In this document: piece by piece, positions 1-15,996 of the stretch | Layout of the letters: each line of letters begins with the position of its first letter | Numbering within the stretch: position 1 is the first letter of the stretch | NCBI GenBank assembly: GCA_947447945.1 | Contig: CANFLR010000002.1 | Coordinates: forward strand, 1 to 64,000 | Direction of reading: 5' to 3' | DNA length: 64,000 nt | Source of the DNA: Burkholderiaceae bacterium | Lineage (GTDB): Bacteria > Pseudomonadota > Gammaproteobacteria > Burkholderiales > Burkholderiaceae | Made by a program: the position numbers and the translations under genes | Notes under the pieces: model-generated | Told to the model about the DNA's origin: nothing | The model's database searches: none | The model's input: only the letters and a program-made list of their open reading frames with translations

Positions 1-1
1 A

Positions 2-286
2 AAGCCGTCTAGGGTGGGCGCTGAAGGTGCAAATGTCTCACGTCCTTACCTTTTAGCTTTGGGCACTAGGGTTTGGTTAGTCTGGAAAGAGTTTGATGGC
101 ATGAAGACTTCGGTATACCTTAAGCAATCTGCTGATGATGGCAATACATGGTCTAAGCCAACCATGATTTCCCAGACGGGGGCTTATTCTGATCACCCTT
201 TATTGGTCAATAAGGGGGGCGAGGTTTATTTATCTTGGTTGACTCGCGCCGAAGGGTATCAACTCATTAAACTGAACGACAAATGA
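2..286 (+). CDS. C-terminal fragment of a sialidase/BNR (Asp-box) repeat protein, truncated by the window edge
   Basis: Frame is open to the window start; contains Asp-box motif QSADDGNTWSKP. Confidence 0.6.
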   Translation, partial: KPSRVGAEGANVSRPYLLALGTRVWLVWKEFDGMKTSVYLKQSADDGNTWSKPTMISQTGAYSDHPLLVNKGGEVYLSWLTRAEGYQLIKLNDK

Positions 287-759
287 TGAGAAAAATACTA
301 TTTGGCCTGCTGATATTAGTTGCATCATGCGCTTTATCTTTTGCTGATACGGGCACGCTTAAGCCTTATCAAAAGGGCGACTGGCATGGATTAATTAAGG
401 CGGCTGGCCAACCTGTTGTTGTCCATTTCTGGGGCGTCACCTGCACACCTTGTGCAAAAGAAATGCCTCTTTGGGGTAAGTTTTTATCTCAAGATAAAGA
501 TGCCAAGGTGATATTTATTCAAGTAGATGAGGTACCTCTTGGCGCAATTAAAAAAATGTTGTCTCAGGCCAACTTGGACGCCGCTACTAACTTCTATCTC
601 AATACCTCCTTTGACGATTACCTTCGGTATGAAATTGATCCTCAGTGGCGCGGTGAAACGCCAATGACTTTGCTCATTGATAAGAGTGGCAAGGTGGTTC
701 GCAAGACTGGCCCAATAAATTTTATTGAATTAAAGAAGTGGTTTGCTAAAGGCGTTTAA
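283..759 (+). CDS. TlpA/ResA-like thioredoxin-fold protein, secreted
   Basis: Signal peptide; WGVTCTPCAKEMP (CxxC) motif; 4-nt overlap with the upstream gene. Confidence 0.85.
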   Translation: MMRKILFGLLILVASCALSFADTGTLKPYQKGDWHGLIKAAGQPVVVHFWGVTCTPCAKEMPLWGKFLSQDKDAKVIFIQVDEVPLGAIKKMLSQANLDAATNFYLNTSFDDYLRYEIDPQWRGETPMTLLIDKSGKVVRKTGPINFIELKKWFAKGV

Positions 760-777
760 TTATTTAAGGAGAGTCAG

Positions 778-1239
778 ATGAAAAATATTTTGATTGCTGT
801 AGTTTCTGTAAGCTCAGTTTTATTTAATAGCGGTGTGTTTGCCCAAAGCGCTAAAGTAGGTAGTCTAGAGATTGAAGATGCCTACACCCGTGCAACTGTT
901 CCAGGTCAGCAGGTGGCTGGCGGCTTTCTGAAAATTGAGAACAAAGGCACTGTTGATCAATTGGTTTCTGCAAGTTCGCTGGTTGCCGGTCAAGTGCAGA
1001 TTCATGAAATGGCGATGGAAGGTAATGTGATGAAGATGCGTCAGATAAAAGATCTCAATGTGCCTGCTGGTGGCTCTGTTGAACTCAAGCCAGGCAGTTA
1101 TCACTTAATGTTCATTAATCTAAAGAGTCCATTAGTTGCCGGTGAGACTGTTCCCGTGAAGCTCAATTTTGCTAAAGCTGGCGAAGTTGAAGTGAAGTTG
1201 CCAGTAAAGGTTATGGGGACAGGAGCAATGAAGCATTGA
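778..1239 (+). CDS. Periplasmic copper chaperone PCu(A)C family
   Basis: Signal peptide; Met/His motif IHEMAMEGNVMKM...YHLMF typical of PCu(A)C. Confidence 0.88.
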   Translation: MKNILIAVVSVSSVLFNSGVFAQSAKVGSLEIEDAYTRATVPGQQVAGGFLKIENKGTVDQLVSASSLVAGQVQIHEMAMEGNVMKMRQIKDLNVPAGGSVELKPGSYHLMFINLKSPLVAGETVPVKLNFAKAGEVEVKLPVKVMGTGAMKH

Positions 1240-1268
1240 TGATTTAGTGCGCTCTCGCCTTTGGTGTT

Positions 1269-1302
1269 AAAAAAGCCCCTTGATTTCTCTAGGGGCTTTT
1301 TG
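1269..1302. terminator. Bidirectional Rho-independent terminator between convergent PCu(A)C and ilvD genes
   Basis: aaaaagcccct...aggggcttttt hairpin with A-tract and T-tract. Confidence 0.85.
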
Positions 1303-1328
1303 TTTTGAGGCGTGTTTGATCCAGCTAT

Positions 1329-3017
1329 TTAGTCTAAATTTAAATCCGTTACCGCACCTTTACTTGCTGTGCTGGCTAAGCGAGCGTACTTTGCTAGTAA
1401 GCCACGGGTATACCGGGGTTTAGGTTGGACCCATGCCGCACGACGCTTCGAAATTTCTGCATCACTCACATTAAGTTGAATGAGGAGTTTATGAGCATCG
1501 ATTGTGACGGAGTCACCTTCGTTGATCAGGGCAATCACGCCGCCGACATAGGCTTCTGGAGCGACGTGACCAACCACCATGCCCCAAGTGCCACCAGAGA
1601 AGCGACCATCGGTAATTAGACCAACAGTTTCACCAAGACCCTGGCCGACTAAAGCAGAGGTGGGGGCGAGCATCTCGCGCATACCAGGTCCACCTTTAGG
1701 GCCTTCGTAGCGAATCACAACCACATCCCCATCTTTAATCTTCTGATCCATGATGGCTTGCATGGCATCGTCCTCCGAATCGAAGACACGCGCGGGCCCT
1801 GTAATGGATGGGTTCTTGAGACCAGTGATTTTGGCAACACATCCTTCAGGAGAGATATTTCCCTTCAGAATCGCCAAGTGACCTTGTTTATACATTGGGT
1901 TATCTAGAGTGCGAATGACTTTCTGATCTGCGCGTGGTACCGAAGGAACATCTTTGAGGACTTCGGCAATGGTTTGACCGGTAATCGTCATGCAGTCACC
2001 ATGTAATAGACCGCCGTCTAGCAAAATCTTCATCACTTGCGGAATGCCGCCAGCCTGATGTAAATCGGTTGCTAAATAGGTTCCAGAAGGCTTCATATCC
2101 ACAATGACGGGAACTTGTTTTCGAATTCTTTCGAAGTCATCAATCGTCCAATCGATCTCAGCAGCGCTAGTAATAGCAAGGTAGTGTAGGACTGCATTGG
2201 TTGAGCCACCAACTGCCATGATTACGCTCACAGCATTCTCAATCGATTTTTTAGTAATGATGTCGCGTGGACGTAAATTATTTTTAATGGCCTCTACTAA
2301 AACACGCGCAGATTCTGCAGCGCTAGCAACTTTTTCCGCATCTTCGTTTGCCATGGTTGAAGAGTAGGGTAGGCTCATACCCAAAGCTTCAAATGAAGAG
2401 CTCATGGTGTTGGCGGTATACATGCCGCCGCAAGAGCCACTTCCAGGGCAAGCATGCTGCTCTACGCCCTTGAGATCAGCCTCGCTCATTCTGCCGGAGG
2501 TGAATTCACCAACAGCTTCAAAAGCAGAGACGATATTGAGATCTTTGCCTTTAAAGTGACCCGGTTTAATCGTGCCGCCATAAACATAGATTGCTGGAAC
2601 ATTGGTACGGGCGATGGCCATCATGCCGCCAGGCATATTTTTATCGCAACCACCAATCACGACCACACCGTCTTGCCACAGACCATTTACACAAGTCTCA
2701 ATGCTATCAGCGATGACTTCGCGCGAAACGAGGGAGTATTTCATACCCTCTGTGCCCATGCCAATACCGTCAGACACTGTAGGTGTACCAAACATTTGCG
2801 CTTTAGCACCTGCCTCTTCGAGGGCGTTGACTGCGGCATCGGTCAGTTTTTGTAAGCCGCTATTGCAGGGGGTAATCGTAGAGTGGCCATTAGCAACGCC
2901 TACCATCGGCTTGGTGAAATCCGTTTCTTGGTAACCCATCGCGTAGTACATGGACCGATTGGGTGCGCGAGCAACTCCTTCAGTGACATTGCGCGAGCGT
3001 TCGTTGAGGCGTTTCAT
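1329..3017 (-). CDS. ilvD: Dihydroxy-acid dehydratase
   Basis: Full-length 562 aa; [10 protein letters not shown] and [16 protein letters not shown] signatures. Confidence 0.97.
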   Translation of the reverse strand: MKRLNERSRNVTEGVARAPNRSMYYAMGYQETDFTKPMVGVANGHSTITPCNSGLQKLTDAAVNALEEAGAKAQMFGTPTVSDGIGMGTEGMKYSLVSREVIADSIETCVNGLWQDGVVVIGGCDKNMPGGMMAIARTNVPAIYVYGGTIKPGHFKGKDLNIVSAFEAVGEFTSGRMSEADLKGVEQHACPGSGSCGGMYTANTMSSSFEALGMSLPYSSTMANEDAEKVASAAESARVLVEAIKNNLRPRDIITKKSIENAVSVIMAVGGSTNAVLHYLAITSAAEIDWTIDDFERIRKQVPVIVDMKPSGTYLATDLHQAGGIPQVMKILLDGGLLHGDCMTITGQTIAEVLKDVPSVPRADQKVIRTLDNPMYKQGHLAILKGNISPEGCVAKITGLKNPSITGPARVFDSEDDAMQAIMDQKIKDGDVVVIRYEGPKGGPGMREMLAPTSALVGQGLGETVGLITDGRFSGGTWGMVVGHVAPEAYVGGVIALINEGDSVTIDAHKLLIQLNVSDAEISKRRAAWVQPKPRYTRGLLAKYARLASTASKGAVTDLNLD

Positions 3018-3112
3018 ACGGTGATTACTCCAGAAAAAGGATTTGAGGAAAGGCTCTATTGTGCCGTGAGAAACCAGTATTTGTATCGCTATTGGTTTAC
3101 GGGTGCATTAGT

Positions 3113-3131
3113 TATATTGCACTGCAATATA
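3113..3131. promoter_or_regulatory. Perfect 8+3+8 palindrome tatattgc-act-gcaatata, candidate operator upstream of ilvD
   Basis: Direct reading; about 96 bp upstream of the ilvD start. Confidence 0.45.
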
Positions 3132-3319
3132 TTGACCTCTTAAAACACGCTATTGGGTGAATCAGTAGAGGTCAACTTCAGGTCAGCGCTTGCGCTCAGA
3201 ATAAATATATTTTCAATTACAGGGCCCAAAGGGTGGATCAGTCACACTATTTGTCATACTATTTTTAATTCAAGAATTCTTTTAGGTATTGCGTCGATTG
3301 ATCTTTTTGGAGTTGGAGT

Positions 3320-4297
3320 GTGAATTCACAATCTAAGCAACTCGAGATTCGCAATGGGGCTTTCATTAAGGCCAGGGAAAAGCTTGGTTTAAGCCTGAAA
3401 GAATTAGCGGGTCAAGCATGCCTCTCTATCCGACAAATCGAGCAGATTGAGAATGGTGAAATGAGCTCATTCTATGGCGTACAGGTTAAGCTGACTGCTG
3501 CCAAAAAAGTAGCCAAATTGTTAGGACTTAAAGAAGACGAGGCATTTAATCGCACAGACTCTGATGTCGAAGTTTCAAAAGAGCTCGAACCTAGCTCAGC
3601 CGAAACAGGGCAATTGACGCCACTGGAACCAAACAATATTTCAGAGCTGCATGTAGAGAAAAAACCGTTTGCGGCTAAACCCCTCCCTATTCCTACTTCT
3701 ATGGGGTATGTAAGCTCCAAAAAACCGGCCCAGAAGCATTTTTTTATTTGGGGTAGTGTGATTGCGGCAGCAGTGTTTTCAGTCATGAATGTGCGACCAC
3801 TATTTTTTGCCGATCAGGAAGAAAAAGTAAGCGCCGTGAAAGAGGAGTTGATCGAACAAGCTCCTCTTGAAGCAAAGACCCTTGAGCTAGCTGCGACCTC
3901 TTCCAACTCGAGTGCTACACCAGCGCTTGTTGCGGTAGTTGCAGATAATCAGACCAGCTCCGACCCTTGTCCCACTGCTGATGCAGTGATTGCGAGTTAC
4001 AAGCCAGACTCTCCCAAAAAACCTGCCGATATGATTTTCGTGCAAGCCAAAACAAAGCAGGTGATCTGTGTTGTCGATGCATCAGGTAAGGCGCAGAATA
4101 AAACGATCGAGCCCGGTATTGGAACATCGTTCTTTGGTAATCCACCCTTTAAGGTTCTAAGCGCTGGACTTAGTCAGGTAGATATCTTTTTTCAGGGAGG
4201 TAAAGTGCGCCCCCCAAACGCAGATGGCAAAACCATTTTGTTGGAGGCGGGCTATATGAGTCAGCCCGCAATTCCTTCAGATTCTCAGCTGCGCTAA
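3320..4297 (+). CDS. RodZ-like membrane protein with N-terminal HTH and C-terminal DUF4115-like domain
   Basis: Cro/XRE-type HTH (LGLSLKELAGQACLSIRQIEQIENGE), central TM segment, C-terminal beta-rich region; GTG start. Confidence 0.75.
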   Translation: MNSQSKQLEIRNGAFIKAREKLGLSLKELAGQACLSIRQIEQIENGEMSSFYGVQVKLTAAKKVAKLLGLKEDEAFNRTDSDVEVSKELEPSSAETGQLTPLEPNNISELHVEKKPFAAKPLPIPTSMGYVSSKKPAQKHFFIWGSVIAAAVFSVMNVRPLFFADQEEKVSAVKEELIEQAPLEAKTLELAATSSNSSATPALVAVVADNQTSSDPCPTADAVIASYKPDSPKKPADMIFVQAKTKQVICVVDASGKAQNKTIEPGIGTSFFGNPPFKVLSAGLSQVDIFFQGGKVRPPNADGKTILLEAGYMSQPAIPSDSQLR

Positions 4298-4317
4298 TGC
4301 TTGCCGCTGCACCACTT

Positions 4318-4665
<348 letters not shown>

Positions 4666-4748
4666 CTATTGCAGTAATCATACCTAGAACTTAGCCAATT
4701 GCCAAAAAGAAGTTAGCCGCTGGGTAAGCGCCTTTGCTTCGGGTTAAT

Positions 4749-6380
4749 TTAGGCTCTAAATTGAGAGGTGATGGGGTAGCGCCAGTCGCGACCAAAAGCA
4801 CGGGCGGTGACCCTCACCCCAGGGGGTGCTTGACGACGTTTGTATTCATTGAGCTTAATGAGGCGAGTAACTTTTTCAACACTTTCAGGTTCAAAGCCAG
4901 CCTGAATGATTTGCTCAATCGATTGATTTTGTTCCATATAGCGTTCCACAATGCCATCAAGCACTTCATAGGATGGCAAGCTGTCTTGATCTTTTTGGTC
5001 AGGGCGGAGTTCTGCAGAGGGAGCGCGAGTCAGAATGCGTTCCGGAATAATCGGTGCGATGCCATTGCGATAGGCGCACAAGCGATAGACCAAGGTTTTA
5101 GCGATATCTTTTATCACTGCAAAACCACCAGCCATATCACCATACAGAGTGCAGTAGCCTACGGCCATTTCACTCTTATTTCCGGTCGTTAGGACTAAAC
5201 GGCCGGTTTTATTAGAAAGCGCCATGAGGAGGGTGCCGCGTACCCGAGCTTGAATATTTTCTTCGGTCGCATCGATCTTCAACCCTTTGAATTGCGCTGC
5301 TAAAGCATTCTCAAGCGCATCAACGGGATCACTAATTGGGATTTCGTCGTATTGCACTTTCAAGTTCTCGGCCATTTCTCGCGCATCAATCCAAGAGATA
5401 TCAGCGGTATAGCGCGAAGCCATCATCACAGTGCGTACCCGATCCGCTCCAAGGGCATCAACAGCAATTGCCAATACCAGTGCAGAATCAACGCCACCAG
5501 ATAAGCCAATGATGACGCCTGGGAAACCATTTTTTTGGACATAGTCACGCACTCCTAAAACCAGTGCCTGATAGGCTTGCGCTTCGACGCTCTGTGGGGC
5601 GGTGATGAATCCCTTTTCGAGCTCACCATCCTGATCGATGATCACAAAGCCAAGGCCGGTTTCAAACTGGGGCATTGCCATCACCAACTCACCAGTGGAG
5701 TTCAGTGCGAAAGAGCCTCCGTCAAACACCAGCTCATCTTGGCCACCAACCGCATTGACATAGACTAGCGGCATTTTGGTCAAGGCAATGTGCTCACGCA
5801 ACACATCAATGCGTAAGGCCTCTTTTCTTAAGTGATAAGGAGAAGCGTTGAGTACAAGTAGTGCTTGAGCACCTGCTTGCTGAGCTTGTTTGGCGGGACC
5901 AGCATGCCAAGCATCTTCGCAAAGAATGAGTCCAAATTGAATGCCGGCGCATTCGAAGACGCAGGCTTGATTTCCGGGCACGAAGTAGCGTACTTCGTCA
6001 AAGACTTCGTGATTGGGTAATTCTTGTTTGGCATATGCCGCAATGACTTTGCCATTACGCAGAACAGAAGCGAAGTTTTGTAAACCAGCAGCAGTTCTTT
6101 TGGGATGACCTACCACGACCGTGAGATCTGAATAGTTCGCTAGTTCCAGCATGAGGCTTTCGAGCTCACGCTGGGTCGCCTCAATAAAGGCTGGACGCAA
6201 TAGTAAGTCTTCTGGTGGATAGCCGGTAAGCGAAAGCTCGGGGGTGATGACAAGCTTAGCGCCTTGTAAATAGGCGTCTTCGCAGGCTCGGCGAATAAGC
6301 TGCGCATTCCCTACCAAATCACCCAGAAGTGGGTTGATTTGGGCTAGGGCAATTTTTTGCGAGCGCACTCCAGATTTCAA
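4749..6380 (-). CDS. nadE: Glutamine-dependent NAD+ synthetase
   Basis: N-terminal nitrilase-type amidase domain plus SGGVDSAL PP-loop synthetase domain. Confidence 0.95.
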   Translation of the reverse strand: MKSGVRSQKIALAQINPLLGDLVGNAQLIRRACEDAYLQGAKLVITPELSLTGYPPEDLLLRPAFIEATQRELESLMLELANYSDLTVVVGHPKRTAAGLQNFASVLRNGKVIAAYAKQELPNHEVFDEVRYFVPGNQACVFECAGIQFGLILCEDAWHAGPAKQAQQAGAQALLVLNASPYHLRKEALRIDVLREHIALTKMPLVYVNAVGGQDELVFDGGSFALNSTGELVMAMPQFETGLGFVIIDQDGELEKGFITAPQSVEAQAYQALVLGVRDYVQKNGFPGVIIGLSGGVDSALVLAIAVDALGADRVRTVMMASRYTADISWIDAREMAENLKVQYDEIPISDPVDALENALAAQFKGLKIDATEENIQARVRGTLLMALSNKTGRLVLTTGNKSEMAVGYCTLYGDMAGGFAVIKDIAKTLVYRLCAYRNGIAPIIPERILTRAPSAELRPDQKDQDSLPSYEVLDGIVERYMEQNQSIEQIIQAGFEPESVEKVTRLIKLNEYKRRQAPPGVRVTARAFGRDWRYPITSQFRA

Positions 6381-6394
6381 TTTAGTACGGATGT

Positions 6395-6931
6395 TTATGG
6401 ATGTTGTTTGTTATAGCGCTCAATACCTTCCAGAATTTCTGCATGAGCATCAGCAACGCCACCCCAGCCACTCACTTTTACCCACTTACCGGGCTCGAGA
6501 TCTTTGTAGTGCTCGAAGAAGTGTTGGATTTGATTCAAGCGCAATGGATTAATGTCTGCTGGTTTTTGCCAGTGGGTATAGATCGGCAAAATCTTATCTT
6601 CTGGGACTGCTAATAACTTCGCATCTTGGCCAGCTTCATCTTCCATTTTGAGAAGACCAAGCGCACGACAGCTCACCACCACGCCTGGGATGAGTGGAAA
6701 TGGCGTAATGACGAGTACGTCGACTGGATCTCCATCACCAGCAATCGTCTTATTGATGTAGCCATAATTGCAGGGATAGTGCATTGCAGTACCCATGAAT
6801 CTATCGACAAAAATAGCGCCACTTTCTTTATCCACTTCATACTTGATTGGATCGGCATTCATGGGGATTTCAATGATGACGTTGAAGCTCTCAGGGATCT
6901 TTTTGCCTGGCTTGACGTTGTCGAGACTCAT
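6395..6931 (-). CDS. ppa: Inorganic pyrophosphatase (family I)
   Basis: 178 aa; [10 protein letters not shown] signature. Confidence 0.96.
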   Translation of the reverse strand: MSLDNVKPGKKIPESFNVIIEIPMNADPIKYEVDKESGAIFVDRFMGTAMHYPCNYGYINKTIAGDGDPVDVLVITPFPLIPGVVVSCRALGLLKMEDEAGQDAKLLAVPEDKILPIYTHWQKPADINPLRLNQIQHFFEHYKDLEPGKWVKVSGWGGVADAHAEILEGIERYNKQHP

Positions 6932-7104
6932 ACTTACTCCGGATAGTGATTGGTAGATACCCTGATCCCGAAGAGGGCTCAGAGTAGCGATTCTGTTACA
7001 TACTAATAAAGCTTTGAGGCTCTAGTTTATCGCTTTCACAAACCAGATCCGTATAGGTATCAGCAACAAAACATTAAAAAAATCAAATTTTAGGGAGTTC
7101 AAGC

Positions 7105-9162
7105 ATGAGTAACGTCACTTTAGGCTTGTATTTTGCCTTGGGTTGCGGTGTCCTAGCCGTGATTTATGGCTTTGTGATGCGCAGCTGGATTTTGCGGCAG
7201 AGTACTGGTAATGCCAAGATGCAAGAAATTGCTGAGGCGATTCAACAGGGCGCGGCAGCCTATTTATCGCGCCAATATAAAACCATTGCCATTGTGGGCG
7301 TTGTGCTCGCTATCTTGATCGCGCTGTTTTTAGATTATGCGACTGCGATTGGGTTCGTAATTGGCGCAGTTCTCTCAGGGGCTTGTGGATTTATTGGTAT
7401 GAATGTTTCTGTTAAGGCTAACGTCCGAACTGCAGAAGCAGCCACCAAGGGGATGAATGAGGCCCTAAATGTAGCTTTCAAAGGTGGCGCGATTACTGGC
7501 ATGTTGGTTGTTGGCCTTGGACTCCTTGGCGTAGGTCTGTTCTTTATGTTCTTGGTATCAACCGGAGCAGGGCAGGATCTCTCCGCAGTACTTCATCCTT
7601 TAATTGGCCTTGCGTTTGGTTCTTCGTTGATTTCGATTTTTGCGCGTTTGGGCGGCGGGATCTTTACCAAGGGTGCAGACGTTGGTGCTGACTTAGTTGG
7701 TAAGGTTGAAGCTGGGATTCCGGAAGATGATCCACGTAACCCAGCCGTGATTGCCGATAACGTTGGCGACAACGTCGGTGACTGTGCCGGTATGGCAGCT
7801 GACTTGTTTGAAACCTATGCTGTGACCTTGATCGCAACAATGGTACTGGGCACATTGATGGTGACAGGCGCGCCTGTTGCTGCGATTGTCTATCCACTAG
7901 TCTTGGGCGGTGTTTCGATCATTGCCTCAATCATTGGTTGCTCCTTTGTAAAAGCAACGCCTGGCATGAAAAATGTCATGCCAGCTTTGTATAAAGGCCT
8001 GATGGTTGCCGGCGGCCTCTCACTGATTGCCTTCTATTTTGTGACCAACTTCATCATGCCTGATGATGCTTTGGGTATTCCAGGTAGTCAGTGGCGCTTG
8101 TTTGGTGCAACTGTCGTTGGTTTGATTCTGACCGCAGCCTTGGTCTGGATTACTGAGTACTACACCGGTACCCAGTTCAAGCCAGTACAGCATATTGCTG
8201 AAGCTTCGACCAAAGGTCATGGAACCAACATCATTGCTGGTTTAGGGATCTCAATGAAATCGACTGCTTATCCAGTGTTATTTGTTTGTGCTGCGATTTA
8301 TGCAGCCTATTGGTTGGCGGGTATCTACGGTATTGCGATTGCGGCTACGGCGATGTTGTCAATGGCCGGTATTGTGGTGGCCTTAGATGCTTACGGTCCT
8401 ATCACCGATAACGCAGGCGGTATCGCAGAGATGGCTGGCTTGCCACAAGCTGTACGTGATATTACCGATCCACTGGATGCTGTTGGCAATACCACCAAAG
8501 CGGTGACTAAAGGTTACGCGATTGGCTCTGCTGGTTTAGCGGCTTTAGTCTTGTTTGCCGATTACACCCATGCGCTCGAATCTATTGGACAACAGGTTTC
8601 TTTTGACTTGTCCAACCACATGGTGATCATTGGCCTGTTTATCGGCGGCATGATTCCATATTTGTTTGGCGCCATGGCAATGGAAGCGGTTGGTCGTTGT
8701 GCCGGTGCGGTGGTTGAAGAGGTTCGTCGTCAGTTCCGTGAGATTCCAGGAATCATGGAAGGTACTGCCAAGCCGGAATATGGCAAGGCTGTCGATATGC
8801 TCACTTCTGCTGCCATTAAGGAAATGATTGTTCCTTCACTATTACCAGTGGTTGCACCAATTGCCGTAGGCCTGTTACTTGGACCTGCAGCTTTGGGCGG
8901 CTTACTCATGGGTACGATTGTGACCGGCTTGTTTGTGGCGATCTCAATGTGTACAGGTGGTGGCGCTTGGGATAATGCCAAGAAATATATCGAAGAAGGT
9001 AATTTTGGCGGTAAAGGTTCGGAGGCCCATAAAGCAGCGGTTACTGGCGATACAGTAGGCGATCCCTACAAAGATACTGCCGGACCAGCTGTGAACCCAC
9101 TCATTAAGATTATTAATATCGTGGCATTGCTCATCGTGCCTTTGTTACCGATCATGCATTAA
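7105..9162 (+). CDS. hppA: Membrane-bound ion-translocating pyrophosphatase
   Basis: 685 aa polytopic; [44 protein letters not shown] signature. Confidence 0.97.
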   Translation: MSNVTLGLYFALGCGVLAVIYGFVMRSWILRQSTGNAKMQEIAEAIQQGAAAYLSRQYKTIAIVGVVLAILIALFLDYATAIGFVIGAVLSGACGFIGMNVSVKANVRTAEAATKGMNEALNVAFKGGAITGMLVVGLGLLGVGLFFMFLVSTGAGQDLSAVLHPLIGLAFGSSLISIFARLGGGIFTKGADVGADLVGKVEAGIPEDDPRNPAVIADNVGDNVGDCAGMAADLFETYAVTLIATMVLGTLMVTGAPVAAIVYPLVLGGVSIIASIIGCSFVKATPGMKNVMPALYKGLMVAGGLSLIAFYFVTNFIMPDDALGIPGSQWRLFGATVVGLILTAALVWITEYYTGTQFKPVQHIAEASTKGHGTNIIAGLGISMKSTAYPVLFVCAAIYAAYWLAGIYGIAIAATAMLSMAGIVVALDAYGPITDNAGGIAEMAGLPQAVRDITDPLDAVGNTTKAVTKGYAIGSAGLAALVLFADYTHALESIGQQVSFDLSNHMVIIGLFIGGMIPYLFGAMAMEAVGRCAGAVVEEVRRQFREIPGIMEGTAKPEYGKAVDMLTSAAIKEMIVPSLLPVVAPIAVGLLLGPAALGGLLMGTIVTGLFVAISMCTGGGAWDNAKKYIEEGNFGGKGSEAHKAAVTGDTVGDPYKDTAGPAVNPLIKIINIVALLIVPLLPIMH

Positions 9163-9213
9163 TGGGAAGTCTAAAGAGAAGATCACACTTCCAAAGTAGT
9201 AGCAACACCGTAA

Positions 9214-9242
9214 AACGCCTAGCATTGCTAGGCGTTTTTTTA
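9214..9242 (+). terminator. Rho-independent terminator after hppA
   Basis: aacgcctagcattgctaggcgttttttta perfect hairpin plus T-run. Confidence 0.9.
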
Positions 9243-9279
9243 TGTCAGTTTTTGGTTCTGAGATTCTTTAAATAGAGTC

Positions 9280-12588
<3,309 letters not shown>

Positions 12589-12591
12589 GGT

Positions 12592-13284
12592 TTGATTTTG
12601 CAAAGATTTTTATCGGCACTAGTCATTGGGATGACGGCAATCTTGCTCTCGGGCGGATTGAATGCTGCAGAGGATCAGAGTGGTGCTGAGCAATTGCGGC
12701 AATTTGTGCGCAACTCTAAAACTGCAGAAGGCGATTTTGTGCAACAGCAACTGCGTGCACCTAAAGCAAATGAAACTCAAGATAAAGGTTTGAAAGTCAT
12801 TCGCCAGACACAGGGCCACTTTGCTTTTCAAAGACCTGGCCGTTTTGTCTGGGATACCCAAAAGCCATTTGAGCAAAAGCTGATTGCTGATGGTAGGCAG
12901 CTGATTTTGTGGGATAAGGATTTAAATCAAGCCACCTTTCGTCCGGCAGGGCAGGCCCTAGCCAGCACACCAGCGGCGATTCTCTTTGGCGAGACCTCTC
13001 TTGAGCAACACTTTGACCTGGTGGATGGTGAGGATCGCTTAGGTATGAAATGGGTCGCTTTAGTCGCCAAGAAAAATCCCAATGCCAAAAATGGCAATGA
13101 TCTTCCCTATACCAAGATCTCAGTCGGAATGGCCAATGGCCTGCCTAAGGCTCTAGAGTTAATCGATGGCTTGGGTAGCGTAGTTTTAGTTACCTTGGAT
13201 CAGATTCAATTGAATATTAGCTTGCCTGCCAATCGTTTTACTTTTACCCCACCGGCCGGAGCGGAAGTTCTGCGCTTAAACTAG
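12592..13284 (+). CDS. lolA: Outer-membrane lipoprotein carrier protein
   Basis: Signal peptide; GDFVQQQL...GHFAFQRPGRFVWDTQKPFEQ LolA-type motifs; TTG or alternative start. Confidence 0.92.
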   Translation: MILQRFLSALVIGMTAILLSGGLNAAEDQSGAEQLRQFVRNSKTAEGDFVQQQLRAPKANETQDKGLKVIRQTQGHFAFQRPGRFVWDTQKPFEQKLIADGRQLILWDKDLNQATFRPAGQALASTPAAILFGETSLEQHFDLVDGEDRLGMKWVALVAKKNPNAKNGNDLPYTKISVGMANGLPKALELIDGLGSVVLVTLDQIQLNISLPANRFTFTPPAGAEVLRLN

Positions 13285-13301
13285 AGCCCATAAACGCTTA
13301 A

Positions 13302-14648
<1,347 letters not shown>

Positions 14649-14700
14649 TTAATACGTAAAATTAAAGATAGCCTTCAAAGCTATAATGACACTTCGGTTC

Positions 14701-14791
<91 letters not shown>

Positions 14792-14880
14792 ATCAATAGG
14801 TATTCCAAGGGTTTGCGGAAATACAGTAGCATGTCAAGAATTTCAAATAAATAGAGACGGTTCTTTTCGAGGGAAAAAGC

Positions 14881-15996
14881 ATGGGCCAGGGGATTGGAAT
14901 TAAAGAGGTTTCATATGTGGATTGCCAAGGTGGTGGCCAGGTAGTCGTTCAGAATAATGTTGCTTATGTAGGCAATATGAGTAATCCGGATGGCACCACG
15001 ATTGTGGATGTCAAGGACCCTAAGAACCCAAAAATTGTTTCGCACTTGGGCATGTTGCCCGGTACTCATTCACATAAGGTCCGCGTCAAAGGTGATTTGA
15101 TGTTAGTGAATCGCGAGGGTTTAAGAGGACAAATGGCCCCCGAGGGTTTTAAGGGTGGTCTCGGAATTTATGATATCTCCAAACCATTAGAGCCTAAGTT
15201 AATTACAGAGTGGCAAACAGAAGGTCGGGGCGTTCATCGTTTCGATTTTGACGGAGAATTTGCATACATCTCTTCTACCGAAAGAGGGTATGTGGGCCAC
15301 ATCATGAAAATCATCGACCTTCGTAATCCCTCTAAACCTGAAGAGGTGGGACGCTGGTGGATGCCGGGTCAATGGACTGATGGTGGCGAAGAGAAAACGT
15401 GGGAAGGCGCAGATCACCGCTGTCACCATCCCCTAAGAGTGGGTAACCGCCTCTACACCAGTTATTGGTATGGTGGCACTGTCATTCTTGACATTGAAGA
15501 TATGGCACGGCCAAAAGTGGTTTCAGAATTGCGTTGGCAACCTACCTATCCATGGCCAACCCATACCGCCTTGAAGGTACCATTTAAGATATATGGCAGG
15601 GACTTAATGATTGTTGCGGATGAGGATGTCTTTCGGAGTGATGATCATCCCCCAGCATTTTTATGGATGGTGGATATCAATGATGAAACCCAGCCCGTTC
15701 CTTTTGCGAGCTTTCAAGTTGAGGGTGAAGATGGAACCCATCGCCCAATTTATACGGGCTGTCATCAGCCTTGTGAAATCATCACAGGTACTGAATTACC
15801 AGTAGCTTGGTTTGCGCACGGCCTGCGAATTTTGGATTACTCAAACCCCCATTCCATTCGTGAAGTTGCTTCTTATTTACCAACCCCAACTGGTCGTATC
15901 CCTAGACCACAAAGCAATGATGTCACGGTTGATGATCGAGGCTTAATGTATCTACTGGATCGAATTCGTGGATTAAATATCCTGGAGCGTGAATGA
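14881..15996 (+). CDS. LVIVD-repeat beta-propeller protein
   Basis: Repeated motifs such as GLGIYDISKPLEPKLITEW, MKIIDLRNPSKPEEVGRW and GLRILDYSNPHSIREVA. Confidence 0.8.
   Translation: MGQGIGIKEVSYVDCQGGGQVVVQNNVAYVGNMSNPDGTTIVDVKDPKNPKIVSHLGMLPGTHSHKVRVKGDLMLVNREGLRGQMAPEGFKGGLGIYDISKPLEPKLITEWQTEGRGVHRFDFDGEFAYISSTERGYVGHIMKIIDLRNPSKPEEVGRWWMPGQWTDGGEEKTWEGADHRCHHPLRVGNRLYTSYWYGGTVILDIEDMARPKVVSELRWQPTYPWPTHTALKVPFKIYGRDLMIVADEDVFRSDDHPPAFLWMVDINDETQPVPFASFQVEGEDGTHRPIYTGCHQPCEIITGTELPVAWFAHGLRILDYSNPHSIREVASYLPTPTGRIPRPQSNDVTVDDRGLMYLLDRIRGLNILERE

Noticed and set aside
2454-2934. + strand ORFs of 133 and 110 aa inside ilvD
   Set aside because: Antisense to the conserved ilvD coding sequence
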